64,000 bases of DNA from Pseudomonas sp. Z8(2022) (GCF_025837155.1 NZ_CP107549.1:2728001-2792000), one strand, 5' to 3'; counted from the stretch's first letter, positions 34,142-44,055 are shown. A program made the numbers and translations. Notes: a model not told the origin generated them from the letters alone.

Positions 34142-35113
34142 TTACTGCTGCAGCTCCTGCTCGGTGAACAGATCGCTGAACAGCATGCTCGACAGGTAAC
34201 GCTCGCCGGAGTCCGGCAGGATCACCACGATGGTCTTGCCCTGCATATCCGGCTTCTCGGCCAGGCGCACTGCCGCCGCCATCGCCGCGCCACAGGAAAT
34301 CCCGCAGAGAATGCCTTCCTCGCGCATCAGGCGCAGGGCCATGGCCTTGGCGTCCTCGTCGGTTACCTGCTCCACCTGATCGACCAGCGACAGATCGAGG
34401 TTCTTCGGTACGAAGCCGGCGCCGATGCCCTGAATCTTGTGCGGGGCCGGTTTGACCTCGTCGCCGGCCAGGGTCTGGCTGATCACCGGCGAGCCTACCG
34501 GCTCCACCGCCACCGACAGAATCGGCTTGCCCTGGGTCTGCTTGATGTAACGCGAAACACCGGTGATGGTGCCCCCGGTGCCGACGCCGGCAACCAGCAC
34601 GTCGATGGCGCCGTCGGTGTCGCGCCAGATTTCCGGTCCCGTGGTCTTTTCGTGGATGGCCGGGTTGGCCGGATTCTCGAACTGCTGCGGCAGGTAGTAG
34701 TCAGGGTTGGCGGCCACCAGCTCGTTGGCCTTCTCGATCGCGCCCTTCATGCCTTTGGCCGGCTCGGTCAGCACCAGCTCGGCGCCCAGAGCCTTGAGCA
34801 CCTTGCGCCGTTCCAGGCTCATCGAGGCGGGCATGGTCAGCACCAGTTTGTAGCCACGTGCGGCAGCGACGAAAGCCAGGCCGATGCCGGTATTGCCGGA
34901 GGTCGGCTCGACAATGGTCATACCCGGCTTGAGCACGCCGCGCTCTTCGGCATCCCAGATCATGCTGGCGCCGATACGGCACTTGACCGAATACGCCGGG
35001 TTGCGGCCCTCGATCTTGGCCAGGATGGTCACACCCTTCGGCCCCAGGCGATTGATCATCACCAGCGGCGTATTGCCGATGGCCTGGGAGTTGTCTGCAA
35101 AAATGCGGCTCAT
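34142..35113 (-). CDS. cysK: cysteine synthase A (O-acetylserine sulfhydrylase)
   Basis: A 323-residue PLP enzyme that makes cysteine from O-acetylserine and sulfide. The PLP lysine lies in [11 protein letters not shown], the substrate loop is PTSGNTGIG, the phosphate-binding glycine loop is [10 protein letters not shown], and the C-terminal PDSGERYLS motif is present. Length and N-terminus ([18 protein letters not shown]) fit CysK rather than CysM. AAGGAAAGG precedes the ATG. It is divergent from the DUF748 gene and monocistronic. Confidence 0.94.
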   Translation of the reverse strand: MSRIFADNSQAIGNTPLVMINRLGPKGVTILAKIEGRNPAYSVKCRIGASMIWDAEERGVLKPGMTIVEPTSGNTGIGLAFVAAARGYKLVLTMPASMSLERRKVLKALGAELVLTEPAKGMKGAIEKANELVAANPDYYLPQQFENPANPAIHEKTTGPEIWRDTDGAIDVLVAGVGTGGTITGVSRYIKQTQGKPILSVAVEPVGSPVISQTLAGDEVKPAPHKIQGIGAGFVPKNLDLSLVDQVEQVTDEDAKAMALRLMREEGILCGISCGAAMAAAVRLAEKPDMQGKTIVVILPDSGERYLSSMLFSDLFTEQELQQ

Positions 35114-35240
35114 GGTCCTTTCCTTAGCAGGTGGATGACGAACAAGGACATCAGCCTATGCCCAGGCGCGGCAGCAGTCCAGCCGAACAGATCGGCGCGC
35201 GCGCAGTCCATCAAATACACCCGCTCCGACAGACGCTGCC

Positions 35241-36323
35241 ATGAAACGACGCTACAGCTGGCCTCTCAAGGCCCTGCTCATTCTGGTTCTGCTGGTACTG
35301 ACCGCGCAGCTGGCCCTGCCGTGGCTGATCCGCGACTACCTCAACGACAAGCTCGCCGACATGGGCGACTACCGCGGGCATATCGGCGATATCGACCTGG
35401 CCTGGTGGCACGGCGCCTACCGCATCAACGAACTGACCATCGTCAAGGTCAGCGGCGATGTGCCGGTACCGCTGCTCGACGCCCCGCTGATCGATCTCTC
35501 GGTCAGTTGGACAGCGCTATGGCGCGAGCACGCGGTGGTCGGCGAGGTGTTCTTCAAACGGCCGCAGTTGAACTTCGTCGATGGCGGTGAAAATGAACAG
35601 GCCACCCAGACCGGTGCCGGCACCGACTGGCGCGACCAGTTGAACAAGCTGCTGCCCATCACCCTCAACGAACTGCGGGTGATCGACGGCCGCATCAGCT
35701 TCCACAACTTCACCACCGATCCCAAGGTGGAACTCAGCGCGAACGAGGTCAACGCCAGCCTCTACAACCTCACCAATGTCGGCGACGAACCTGGGGACCG
35801 GGTCGCGCACTTCGAAGGTCGCGCCCTTTTACTGGAACACGCACCGCTGGAAGCCGAGGCAGCCTTCGACCCGTTCGAGCAGTTCGAGGATTTCGAGCTG
35901 CGCCTGCGCGCGCGGGACATCGACCTGACCCGCTTCAACGATTTTGCCCGCGCCTACGGCAGCTTCGACTTCAAACGAGGCAACGGCGATCTGGTGATCG
36001 AAGCGCAAGCGGAAAACGCCCAGCTCAATGGCTATATCAAACCCCTGCTGCATGATGTCGAGGTGTTCGACTGGGAGCAGGACGTCGAAAACGAAGATAA
36101 AGGCGTCCTGCGCTCCATCTGGGAAGCCATCGTCGGCGGCACCGAGACGCTGCTGAAGAACCAGCGCCGCGGCCAGTTCGCCACCCGCGTCGAACTCAGT
36201 GGCAGCGTGCACAACCAGCAGACCAGCGCCTTCCAGGCCTTCATCGCCATCCTCCGTAATGGTTTCGTCGAAGCCTTCACACCCCGCTACGAACGCCGGC
36301 CACCGCAGCAGGACGGCGGTTGA
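35241..36323 (+). CDS. DUF748/AsmA-like envelope protein
   Basis: A 360-residue protein with one N-terminal membrane anchor (about residues 8-30) and then a long beta-rich periplasmic region. The pattern IGDIDLAWWHGAYRINELTI and 'VDGRISFHNF' belongs to the DUF748/AsmA-like superfamily, thought to form lipid-transfer bridges in the envelope. At 360 residues it is a short member. It stands alone between cysK and the MoxR/VWA pair. No strong ribosome site is seen before ATG 35241, though the frame begins naturally there. Confidence 0.75.
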   Translation: MKRRYSWPLKALLILVLLVLTAQLALPWLIRDYLNDKLADMGDYRGHIGDIDLAWWHGAYRINELTIVKVSGDVPVPLLDAPLIDLSVSWTALWREHAVVGEVFFKRPQLNFVDGGENEQATQTGAGTDWRDQLNKLLPITLNELRVIDGRISFHNFTTDPKVELSANEVNASLYNLTNVGDEPGDRVAHFEGRALLLEHAPLEAEAAFDPFEQFEDFELRLRARDIDLTRFNDFARAYGSFDFKRGNGDLVIEAQAENAQLNGYIKPLLHDVEVFDWEQDVENEDKGVLRSIWEAIVGGTETLLKNQRRGQFATRVELSGSVHNQQTSAFQAFIAILRNGFVEAFTPRYERRPPQQDGG

Positions 36324-36468
36324 GTCGTAGTCGAAGGTGGCGGTGACCGCCCATTCAGTGACTGAATACCGCGTCTGCGTTCACAGCTACCTGAGCTGCG
36401 CGCTATAGTCGCGCTCTGAATTTCTGCTGCGGGCCGGCCCCGCGCGTTACCGTTCCGAGGATTTTCCG

Positions 36469-37314
36469 ATGAAGTTCGAAGGCACCCAGTCCTACGTCGC
36501 CACCGACGACCTCAAGCTCGCGGTCAATGCCGCCATCACCCTGCAGCGCCCGCTGCTGGTAAAGGGTGAACCGGGCACCGGCAAGACCATGCTGGCCGAG
36601 CAGCTGGCCGACGCCTTCGGCGCCAAGTTGATCACCTGGCACATCAAGTCCACCACCAAGGCCCACCAGGGCCTGTACGAGTACGATGCGGTCAGCCGCC
36701 TGCGCGATTCGCAGCTCGACTCGGACAAGGTCCACGACGTTCGCAACTACATCAAGAAGGGCAAGCTGTGGGAGGCGTTCGAGTCCGACGAGCGCGTGAT
36801 CCTGCTGATCGACGAGATCGACAAGGCCGACATCGAGTTCCCCAACGACCTGTTGCAGGAACTCGACAAGATGGAGTTCTACGTCTACGAGACCAACGAG
36901 ACCATCAAGGCCAAGCAGCGCCCGATCATCATCATCACCTCGAACAACGAGAAGGAACTGCCGGACGCCTTCCTGCGCCGCTGCTTCTTCCACTACATCG
37001 CCTTCCCCGATCGCGACACCCTGAAGAAGATCGTCGACGTGCACTACCCCAACATCAGCGGCGAGCTGGTGGCCGAAGCGCTGGACGTGTTCTTCGACGT
37101 GCGCAAGGTGCCGGGCCTGAAGAAGAAGCCGTCCACCAGCGAGCTGGTCGACTGGCTCAAGCTGCTGATGGCCGACAATATTGGCGAAGCCGTGCTGCGC
37201 GAGCGCGACCCGACCAAGGCCATCCCGCCGCTGGCCGGCGCCCTGGTGAAGAACGAGCAGGATGTGCAGCTGCTCGAGCGCCTGGCCTTCATGACCCGCC
37301 GCGCTTCGCGGTAA
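36469..37314 (+). CDS. MoxR-family AAA+ ATPase
   Basis: A 281-residue AAA+ ATPase: Walker A GEPGTGKTM, Walker B VILLIDEIDKAD, sensor 1 ITSNNEKELPDAFLRRC. MoxR ATPases act with VWA proteins as chaperone systems that insert metals or mature enzymes. Its partner, a VWA protein, follows 176 bases later, beyond a palindromic element. GAGG precedes ATG 36469. The client is unknown. Confidence 0.9.
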   Translation: MKFEGTQSYVATDDLKLAVNAAITLQRPLLVKGEPGTGKTMLAEQLADAFGAKLITWHIKSTTKAHQGLYEYDAVSRLRDSQLDSDKVHDVRNYIKKGKLWEAFESDERVILLIDEIDKADIEFPNDLLQELDKMEFYVYETNETIKAKQRPIIIITSNNEKELPDAFLRRCFFHYIAFPDRDTLKKIVDVHYPNISGELVAEALDVFFDVRKVPGLKKKPSTSELVDWLKLLMADNIGEAVLRERDPTKAIPPLAGALVKNEQDVQLLERLAFMTRRASR

Positions 37315-37348
37315 ACATCGGGCGGCTGCGCGTCGGCCAGGCTGCGTT

Positions 37349-37406
37349 GAGAGCAGGCACGCAATGCTCATGTACAAAAATACACTGCGCTTGCTCGCCT
37401 GCTCTC
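37349..37406. repeat. GCTCATGTAC intergenic palindrome, copy 1
   Basis: Arms GAGAGCAGGC (37349-37358) and GCCTGCTCTC (37397-37406) form a perfect 10-bp stem. The loop contains GCTCATGTACaaaaaTACACTGCGC, a core found again at 61614-61640. It sits between the MoxR and VWA genes. Confidence 0.75.
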
Positions 37407-37490
37407 GCCTTGCCTGACTCTAGCTCGCTCGCCCTTCCTCTGGTGCGGGCAGCGGCCACAGGCAGTCACAGACTTTCATGAGGGCATAAC

Positions 37491-38669
37491 ATGCTGCTCA
37501 ACCTGTTCAACGAAATGCGCGCGGCCAAGGTGCCGGTGTCGGTGCGCGAGCTGCTCGACCTGATCAACGCGCTCAAGCACAACGTCGTGTTCGCCGACAT
37601 GGACGAGTTCTATTACCTGGCGCGCGCGATTCTGGTGAAGGACGAACGTCACTTCGACAAGTTCGACCGGGCCTTCGGTGCCTACTTCAAGGGTCTGGAA
37701 AACCTCAACGAACATATCGAGGCGATGATCCCCGAAGAGTGGCTGCGCAAGGAATTCGAACGCCTGCTGAGCGAAGAGGAAAAGGCGCAGATCCAGAGCC
37801 TCGGTGGTCTGGACAAGCTGATCGAGGAGTTCAAGAAACGCCTCGAGGAGCAGAAGGAAAAGCACGCCGGCGGCAACAAGTGGATCGGTACCGGCGGCAC
37901 CAGCCCGTTCGGTTCCGGCGGCTACAACCCGGAAGGCATTCGCGTCGGCGATGCCGGCAAGCGCCAGGGCAAGGCCGCCAAGGTGTGGGATCAGCGCGAA
38001 TACAAGAACCTCGACGATCAGGTCGAACTGGGCACGCGCAACATCAAGGTCGCCCTGCGCCGCCTGCGCAAGTTCGCCCGTGAAGGCGCGGCCGAAGAGC
38101 TCGATCTCGACGGCACCATCGACCACACCGCGAAGGACGGCGGTCTGCTCAATATCCAGATGCGCCCGGAGCGACGCAACACGGTCAAGCTCCTGCTGCT
38201 GCTGGACATCGGCGGTTCGATGGACGCCCACGTCAAGGTCTGCGAGGAACTGTTCAGTGCCTGCAAGACCGAGTTCAAGCATCTGGAGTATTTCTACTTC
38301 CACAACTTCATCTATGAGAGCGTGTGGAAGAACAACATGCGCCGCACCAGCGAACGCACCTCGACCCTGGACCTGCTGCACAAGTACGGCGCCGACTACA
38401 AGGTGGTGTTCGTCGGTGATGCGGCCATGGCGCCCTACGAAATCACCCAGGCCGGTGGCAGCGTCGAGCACTGGAACGAGGAAGCCGGCTACGTCTGGAT
38501 GAAGCGCTTCACCGAGAAATTCAAGAAGATCATCTGGATCAACCCCTACCCCAAGGACACTTGGAACTACACCGCTTCCACCGGTCTGGTACGCGAGCTG
38601 ATCGAAGACCGCATGTACCCGCTGACCCTGCAGGGCCTGGAAGAAGGCATGAAGTACCTGTCCAAGTAA
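37491..38669 (+). CDS. VWA-domain protein, CoxE-like partner of MoxR
   Basis: A 392-residue cytoplasmic protein. An N-terminal helical part (about 1-130, rich in Lys and Glu) is followed by a Gly-rich linker GTGGTSPFGSGGYNPEG and then a VWA domain from about 230. Its metal site reads LLLLDIGGSMDAH, a DxGxS variant of MIDAS. Such proteins (YehL/CoxE group) pair with MoxR ATPases. GAGGG precedes ATG 37491. It ends in a strong terminator. Confidence 0.87.
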   Translation: MLLNLFNEMRAAKVPVSVRELLDLINALKHNVVFADMDEFYYLARAILVKDERHFDKFDRAFGAYFKGLENLNEHIEAMIPEEWLRKEFERLLSEEEKAQIQSLGGLDKLIEEFKKRLEEQKEKHAGGNKWIGTGGTSPFGSGGYNPEGIRVGDAGKRQGKAAKVWDQREYKNLDDQVELGTRNIKVALRRLRKFAREGAAEELDLDGTIDHTAKDGGLLNIQMRPERRNTVKLLLLLDIGGSMDAHVKVCEELFSACKTEFKHLEYFYFHNFIYESVWKNNMRRTSERTSTLDLLHKYGADYKVVFVGDAAMAPYEITQAGGSVEHWNEEAGYVWMKRFTEKFKKIIWINPYPKDTWNYTASTGLVRELIEDRMYPLTLQGLEEGMKYLSK

Positions 38670-38690
38670 GACGTTCAGCCGCAACGAAAA

Positions 38691-38724
38691 ACGCCGCGAA
38701 CCCTGCAAAGGATTCGCGGCGTTC
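38691..38724 (+). terminator. terminator after the VWA gene
   Basis: AACGCCGCGAA pairs with TTCGCGGCGTT around a 12-base loop, 20 bases after the stop. The U tract is short (CTTG follows). Confidence 0.75.
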
Positions 38725-38727
38725 TTG

Positions 38728-38785
38728 TAGCCCGGATGCAATCCGGGGGCGCCATGACAAGCCCCCGGATTACATCCGAGCGACG
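38728..38785. repeat. GTAGCCCGGATG palindromic element, copy 3
   Basis: The left arm GTAGCCCGGATGCAATCCGG begins at 38728 and the right arm, with CCCCCGGATTACATCCG, ends at about 38785 with two mismatches at the tip. It follows directly after the VWA terminator, between two convergent genes, as copy 1 does. Confidence 0.82.
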
Positions 38786-38797
38786 TAAGACTCGAAC

Positions 38798-39856
38798 TCA
38801 GCGCTTGTCGTCGTCCGGCTTGTTCAAGTCCATCACCGTCTGCGCCGGGGTCTGCAGTGGCTCTTCGGGCTTGCTCTCGGCAGTGGCTACTGGCGCTTGC
38901 GGCGCACTTACCGCTTCGCTGGGCTCGTCCTTCTTGCGCAGCCCGATACGCTTGAACAGCCAGCCAAACAGCACCACCGGAATGAACCAGAACTTCTTCA
39001 ACAGCACCAGCAGCATGGCCAGCAGACCGGTCTTGGCCGCCACCTTGCCGGCGACCAGGGCGCCCAGACCGTAGGCTGCCACGGTGTCCAGATCCGGATC
39101 GAACTCGGCATAGCGCTGACCGGGATTGAAGTCGGTCGCTGCCAGCACGGCCGGCACGTTGGCCTCGATTTCCGCCAACTGGTCCATGTTGGCGACGAAA
39201 TTCAGCACCAGCACCCCCTTACGGCCCAACACGCGGATGTTGTAGTTCAGCGTGTTGGTTTCGCTGTCGCCGAACTTCAGTTCCTTGGCCCAGTGCAGCT
39301 TCTTGCCTTCGGCATCGTAGCGCGGCTCGGCCGCCCAGCCGACCAGCTGTACGGGCTCGTAACCGTTCTCTTCGCGCCAGATATTGGCCTCGTGCATATC
39401 GGCCTGCATATCCTTGAGCATGTCGCCGTAGTCGATGTCGGCGGCGTCCTCGTCGGACACATAACCGCTGTCTTCGTACTCGACGGTCACGCCCCAGGAT
39501 TCGTCGGCCAGCGGCGATATTCCGGCCGGCAGGATCATGCCCAGCGGCAGCACATCGTCCGGTGGGTTGCCCCAGCCGTCGACCAGCAGACGCTGGGTAT
39601 TCTCGCCATCGAGGAACACCAGCGAATCTGGAAGATCGAGGGTGGCCAGATCGTTACCAAGCACCACTCGCCCGGTCCTGACCTCCAGGCTGGCGACGAA
39701 CTCTTCGGGGCTGATGTATTGCGCGGAATCATCGTCCTCGACGAAGTCCTCGCCGAACGCGGCGCTTTCGGACTCGGGTTCAGGATTGGCGTATGCAGAC
39801 GTGAACGGCAGGACGGCAGCCAGCGCGGCTGCCAGGATCGAATCCTTGATCGACAT
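38798..39856 (-). CDS. DUF2167 membrane protein
   Basis: A 352-residue exported protein: a signal peptide of about 23 residues (ending AYA), a DUF2167 body containing YDAEGKKLHWAKELKFG and DYGDMLKDMQADMHEAN, and a C-terminal hydrophobic stretch (about 270-305) followed by a charged, proline-rich tail. Function is unknown across the family. TGGAG precedes the ATG. Monocistronic. Confidence 0.82.
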   Translation of the reverse strand: MSIKDSILAAALAAVLPFTSAYANPEPESESAAFGEDFVEDDDSAQYISPEEFVASLEVRTGRVVLGNDLATLDLPDSLVFLDGENTQRLLVDGWGNPPDDVLPLGMILPAGISPLADESWGVTVEYEDSGYVSDEDAADIDYGDMLKDMQADMHEANIWREENGYEPVQLVGWAAEPRYDAEGKKLHWAKELKFGDSETNTLNYNIRVLGRKGVLVLNFVANMDQLAEIEANVPAVLAATDFNPGQRYAEFDPDLDTVAAYGLGALVAGKVAAKTGLLAMLLVLLKKFWFIPVVLFGWLFKRIGLRKKDEPSEAVSAPQAPVATAESKPEEPLQTPAQTVMDLNKPDDDKR

Positions 39857-40017
39857 GGAAACTCCAGTGAGACGGGGGTAGTGGTAAATGTAACGCGGTA
39901 TTACATTAGCATGCCCAGCCCTGTGCTCAGGCGAACCAGCGCACCTTTTCGGGGCTCACCATTGGTGGCGGCCAGCCTGGCGAACCATTGGCAACCACGC
40001 TCGGCAAGTCCTTGCGT

Positions 40018-40542
40018 TCAGCGCCAGTGGCGTTGCTGGACGCGCCGGGTCTGCCCTGCTCCGAACATCCAGCCGACCAGCACGACCAGCACCTCAACCA
40101 GCCAGGCCAGCAGAAGCGCGCTGATCACGCCCCAGAGAATCGCCTCCGGGGTGAACAGCACCTGATAGCGGTAAGCCTGCAGGGTTTCCTGGAACAGTTC
40201 GTGGTCGGCACCTGTCGCCAGGTGCCAGGCCTGGGCGTACCAGGGCCCCTGCATGGCCTGCCACTCGCGTTCGAGCAAGGCTGAGCGCTGCACCAGATGG
40301 CCAACGCTCTGGGCATCGCTGCGCATCACCGGATCATCGCTGACGCGGTAGTGCGCCACCAGGGCATCCATGTCGCCCTTGAAGAACTTCTGCGCCGTCT
40401 CCTCAAACCCCTTGAGGCTTTGCCGCGACTCGAGGCGATGAGCCTCGACGCGCTTGGCGTAGTCATCGATGAAGCCCGGCACCTGTACGCCGAGCAACAG
40501 ACCGAAGGCGAACAGCGTCAGACGCAGGTAGCTTCTAAGCAT
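40018..40542 (-). CDS. DUF2937 membrane protein
   Basis: A 174-residue protein with an N-terminal membrane helix (about 5-22), a charged periplasmic or cytoplasmic middle with VEAHRLESRQSLKGFEETAQ, and a second helix near 135-160. The length and pattern fit DUF2937, a Pseudomonas-wide family with no assigned role. It starts four bases after the amidotransferase stop, so the two are probably translated together. Confidence 0.78.
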   Translation of the reverse strand: MLRSYLRLTLFAFGLLLGVQVPGFIDDYAKRVEAHRLESRQSLKGFEETAQKFFKGDMDALVAHYRVSDDPVMRSDAQSVGHLVQRSALLEREWQAMQGPWYAQAWHLATGADHELFQETLQAYRYQVLFTPEAILWGVISALLLAWLVEVLVVLVGWMFGAGQTRRVQQRHWR

Positions 40543-40546
40543 GGGA

Positions 40547-41320
40547 TCAGGCCTTGCCGTGAGTGATGCATTCGCCGCGGCGCCACAGGCGCCATTCGCC
40601 CGGCTGGTACAGCGTCCACTGCTCGTTATTGGTGAGAGGCTCGGTGGCGATCACCGTGACCACGTCGTTGGGGGTGGTTTCCGACTGAAAATCGACTTTC
40701 AGATCGGCGTCCTTGAGCTGCGCCGGACCGAAGGGCGCGCGGCGGGTGATATGCGCCAGCTTGGTCGAGCAGAAGCTGAACAGCCAGTCGCCATCGCTGA
40801 GCAGGCAGTTGAACACGCCGAGCTGGCGGTAACTGGCACAGGCCGCGACCAGCACCGGCAGGAGCATTTCCACCGATACCGGCTCGGGAAAGGCGCGCCG
40901 CACACGGTTGAGCAGATCGCAGAATGCGGCTTCGCTGTCGGTCTCGCCCACGGGCCGATAGAAGCTGCTGGAGCCTTGCAGGCCGGCCAACTGGCCGTTG
41001 TGCGCGAAACACCAGTTGCGCCCCCACAGCTCACGGCTGAAGGGATGGGTATTGACCAGACAGACCTTGCCGACGTTGGCCTGACGGATATGGCCGATGA
41101 CCACTTCGCTTTTGATCGGGTAGCGCTGCACCAGTTGCGCCACCTCGGACTCGCTGCTCGCCCGAGGGTCCTGGAACAGGCGCAGACCGCGCCCCTCATA
41201 GAAACCGATGCCCCAGCCATCGCGATGCGGGCCGGTGCGACCACCGCGCTGCATCAGCCCGGTGAAACTGAAAACGATATCGGTGGGTACATTGGCGCTC
41301 ATGCCGAGCAATTCGCACAT
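40547..41320 (-). CDS. class II glutamine amidotransferase (YafJ-like)
   Basis: A 257-residue protein beginning MCELLGMS, where Cys2 is the nucleophile after Met removal. GPHRDGWGIGFYEG, GHIRQANVG and CFAHNGQLAG are the glutamine-binding motifs of the GATase_4/YafJ group. No acceptor domain is present, so the amide acceptor is unknown. AAGGAG lies about nine bases upstream. Coupled with the DUF2937 gene. Confidence 0.88.
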   Translation of the reverse strand: MCELLGMSANVPTDIVFSFTGLMQRGGRTGPHRDGWGIGFYEGRGLRLFQDPRASSESEVAQLVQRYPIKSEVVIGHIRQANVGKVCLVNTHPFSRELWGRNWCFAHNGQLAGLQGSSSFYRPVGETDSEAAFCDLLNRVRRAFPEPVSVEMLLPVLVAACASYRQLGVFNCLLSDGDWLFSFCSTKLAHITRRAPFGPAQLKDADLKVDFQSETTPNDVVTVIATEPLTNNEQWTLYQPGEWRLWRRGECITHGKA

Positions 41321-41437
41321 CGAATCAATTCTCCTTGCCGAGGCTCAGGCGCAAACGCCCGGCTTCGGGCTGCAGACGCGTATCAAGTCGCTTGCGACCC
41401 TGCGGCAAAAACGCACCAGCAGGCACAAGGGGTCAAG

Positions 41438-41911
41438 TCAGATACGTGGCTCCATACGACCGCTGCGATCACGCCCGTAATCGCGAATCGGCAGATCGTC
41501 GTCCTCTTCCATGCGTTCGCGCAGGGTACGCGGATCGTCGTCAGGCTCGGATCGTGACTGACCATGGCGACCCTTCCACCAGCTTTCGATGGGCCAGCGA
41601 ATGGCGACGAACAGTAGATAAACCGCAAGGGCAATCAGGCCATACAGCGCCAGATCGGCCACGGCCCGCCAGGCGTTGTTGCCGACCTTGAGCAGCAGAT
41701 CCATGGCGGTGACGGCAAGCGCGGGGGCGAACAGTTCACGTGTCGGATCGATGATGGTCGGGCTGAACAGCAGCACGGCCACCAGCACGGCGAGCGGCTC
41801 ACGCAGATAGCGCCACATCCAGCGGGTCAGGCGCATCCATACCAACAGGCAACCCAGGGCAGCAATCCCGTAGGCCGCCCAGGCCATGAGGTAGTCGTTT
41901 TCATTCATCAT
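41438..41911 (-). CDS. conserved multi-pass membrane protein of unknown function
   Basis: A 157-residue protein with three or four hydrophobic segments (about 8-25, 37-55, 70-80, 95-115) and a highly charged C-terminal tail (DDDPRTLRERMEEDDDLP). Two adjacent ATG codons (41911, 41908) are possible starts. The frame extends upstream to 42100, but that part overlaps ptrB and its leader on the other strand. Divergent from ptrB with about 100 bases between. Confidence 0.72.
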   Translation of the reverse strand: MMNENDYLMAWAAYGIAALGCLLVWMRLTRWMWRYLREPLAVLVAVLLFSPTIIDPTRELFAPALAVTAMDLLLKVGNNAWRAVADLALYGLIALAVYLLFVAIRWPIESWWKGRHGQSRSEPDDDPRTLRERMEEDDDLPIRDYGRDRSGRMEPRI

Positions 41912-42012
41912 AAGCAGGCGCCGGCGTGGCAGGTCTGGCAAAGGGGCGCTTATCATAGCGGTTTTTACCAGGCTCGGCGCTCTTGCCGACCAGGCTGCTC
42001 TGGAGTTTCGCC

Positions 42013-44055
42013 ATGTCCCCTGCCCCCATCGCCCGCCAGGAAGCCGGCAACGATCCCTATCGCTGGCTGGAGAACCGCGACAGCGAAGAGGTGCTGGCAT
42101 ACCTGCAGGCCGAGAACGCTTACCTGGAGAGCGTGCTGGAGCCTCAGCAGGCGTTGCGCGAGCAGTTGTTCGAGGAGATCAAGGGGCGTATCCGCGAGAC
42201 GGATCTGTCGCTGCCCACGCCCTGGGGCGATTACCTCTACTATCAGCGCACCACGGCCGGTGACGAGTACCCACGGCACTATCGCTGCCGTCGCCCTGCC
42301 GATGGCTCGCTGCAGGTCGACAGTGCCAGCGAGACGCTGCTGCTCGACTCCAATGAGCTGGCCGGCGGCGGTTTTCTTTCCGTGGGCGCATTCAGCATCA
42401 GCCCCGACCAGCGTCGTCTGGCCTACAGCCTCGACACCAGCGGCGACGAAATCTACCACCTGTTCGTCAAGGAACTGGACAGCGGCCAGATCAGCGAACT
42501 GCCCTTCGACAATTGCGACGGCAGCATGACCTGGGCCAATGACAGCCAGACGCTGTTCCTCACCGAACTGGACGACACCCACAGGCCCTACAAACTTCTG
42601 CGTCACCGCCTCGGCGAAAGCGCAGCCCAAGCGGTATTCGAAGAGCCCGATGGCCGCTTCTTCGTGCACTGCTATCGCTCCAGTTCCGAGCGTCAGTTGA
42701 TTCTGCAACTGGGCAGCAAGACCACCAGCGAAGTCTGGGTGCTGGACGCCCAGCAGCCGCAAGGTGCCTTTACCTGCCTGGCCGCCCGCGAGGAAGGCCA
42801 CGAATACGACGTCGATCACGGCATGCTGGATGGTCAGTGGTGCTGGCTGATCCGCAGCAACCAGACCGGCATCAACTTCGCGCTGTACCGGGCCGCCGAG
42901 GACAAACCGCAGCGGCCACACTGGCAGCAGATTCGTGCCCATGACCCGCAGGTGATGCTCGAAGGCGCCACACTGAATCAGCGCGCCGTCGTCCTGTCCC
43001 TGCGCGAAGGCGGCCTGCCGGTTCTCGAAGTACAGGCGCAGGGTCAGGCGGCTTATCGCGTGCAACTGCCGGATGCCGCCTACAGCCTCTATGTGCAGGA
43101 CAGCCTGGAATTTCACAGCCCGGTGATTCGTCTGCGCTATGAGGCGCTGAACCGCCCGGCGCAGGTACGCCAGCTGGAGCTGGCCAGCGGCGCGCAGCAG
43201 GTGCTCAAGCAGACGCCCGTGGAAGGTCCGTTCGACACCGATGCCTACGAGAGCCGGCGTCTCTGGGCCAGCGCTGCCGACGGCACGCAGATTCCCATCA
43301 GCCTGGTGGCACGCCGCGAGGTATTCGCCGCCGGCCAACCGGCTCCGCTCTATCTCTATGGCTATGGCGCCTATGGTGCCAGCCTCGACCCCTGGTTCTC
43401 CCACGCCCGCCTGAGCCTGCTCGACCGCGGTTTCGTCTTCGCCATCGCACACATACGCGGCGGCGGCGAGATGGGTGAAGCCTGGTACCGGGCCGGCAAG
43501 CTGGAGCTCAAGCAGAACAGTTTCGATGATTTCATCGCCAGCGCCGAACGCCTGATCGCCGAAGGCCTCACCACCTCGTCACAACTGGCCATCAGCGGCG
43601 GCAGCGCCGGCGGCCTGCTGATCGGTGCCGTGCTCAATCAACGTCCGGACCTGTTCGCCGCTGCCATCGCCGAGGTGCCTTTCGTCGACGTGCTCAACAC
43701 CATGCTCAACCCGGACCTGCCGCTGACGGTTACCGAATACGACGAATGGGGTGATCCCAATCAGCCTGAGGTCTTCGAACGCATCAGGTCCTACGCGCCG
43801 TACGAGAACGTCCGCGCCCAGGCCTATCCTGCGATCCTCGCCGTCGCCGGTTACAACGACAGCCGCGTGCAGTACTGGGAGGCGGCCAAGTGGGTGGCCA
43901 GGCTGCGCCGCGACAAGACCGACAGCAACCTGTTGCTGCTCAAGACCGACCTTGGCGCGGGTCATGGCGGCATGAGCGGGCGCTATCAGAGCATCAGGGA
44001 TGTGGCGCTGGAGTACGCGTTCCTGTTCCGCGTCCTGGGGATAGCACACCCGTAG
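42013..44055 (+). CDS. ptrB: oligopeptidase B (prolyl oligopeptidase family)
   Basis: A 680-residue S9 serine peptidase. The N-terminal beta-propeller is followed by the alpha/beta hydrolase domain with nucleophile in GGSAGGLL, a catalytic Asp in YNDSRVQYWE and His in GAGHGGMSGR. Upstream, RGGGEMGEAWYRAGK is conserved in oligopeptidase B, which cuts after Arg and Lys in short peptides. CTGGAG precedes ATG 42013; an in-frame GTG/ATG extension is rejected. The TAG stop lies inside a repetitive palindrome. Confidence 0.92.
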   Translation: MSPAPIARQEAGNDPYRWLENRDSEEVLAYLQAENAYLESVLEPQQALREQLFEEIKGRIRETDLSLPTPWGDYLYYQRTTAGDEYPRHYRCRRPADGSLQVDSASETLLLDSNELAGGGFLSVGAFSISPDQRRLAYSLDTSGDEIYHLFVKELDSGQISELPFDNCDGSMTWANDSQTLFLTELDDTHRPYKLLRHRLGESAAQAVFEEPDGRFFVHCYRSSSERQLILQLGSKTTSEVWVLDAQQPQGAFTCLAAREEGHEYDVDHGMLDGQWCWLIRSNQTGINFALYRAAEDKPQRPHWQQIRAHDPQVMLEGATLNQRAVVLSLREGGLPVLEVQAQGQAAYRVQLPDAAYSLYVQDSLEFHSPVIRLRYEALNRPAQVRQLELASGAQQVLKQTPVEGPFDTDAYESRRLWASAADGTQIPISLVARREVFAAGQPAPLYLYGYGAYGASLDPWFSHARLSLLDRGFVFAIAHIRGGGEMGEAWYRAGKLELKQNSFDDFIASAERLIAEGLTTSSQLAISGGSAGGLLIGAVLNQRPDLFAAAIAEVPFVDVLNTMLNPDLPLTVTEYDEWGDPNQPEVFERIRSYAPYENVRAQAYPAILAVAGYNDSRVQYWEAAKWVARLRRDKTDSNLLLLKTDLGAGHGGMSGRYQSIRDVALEYAFLFRVLGIAHP

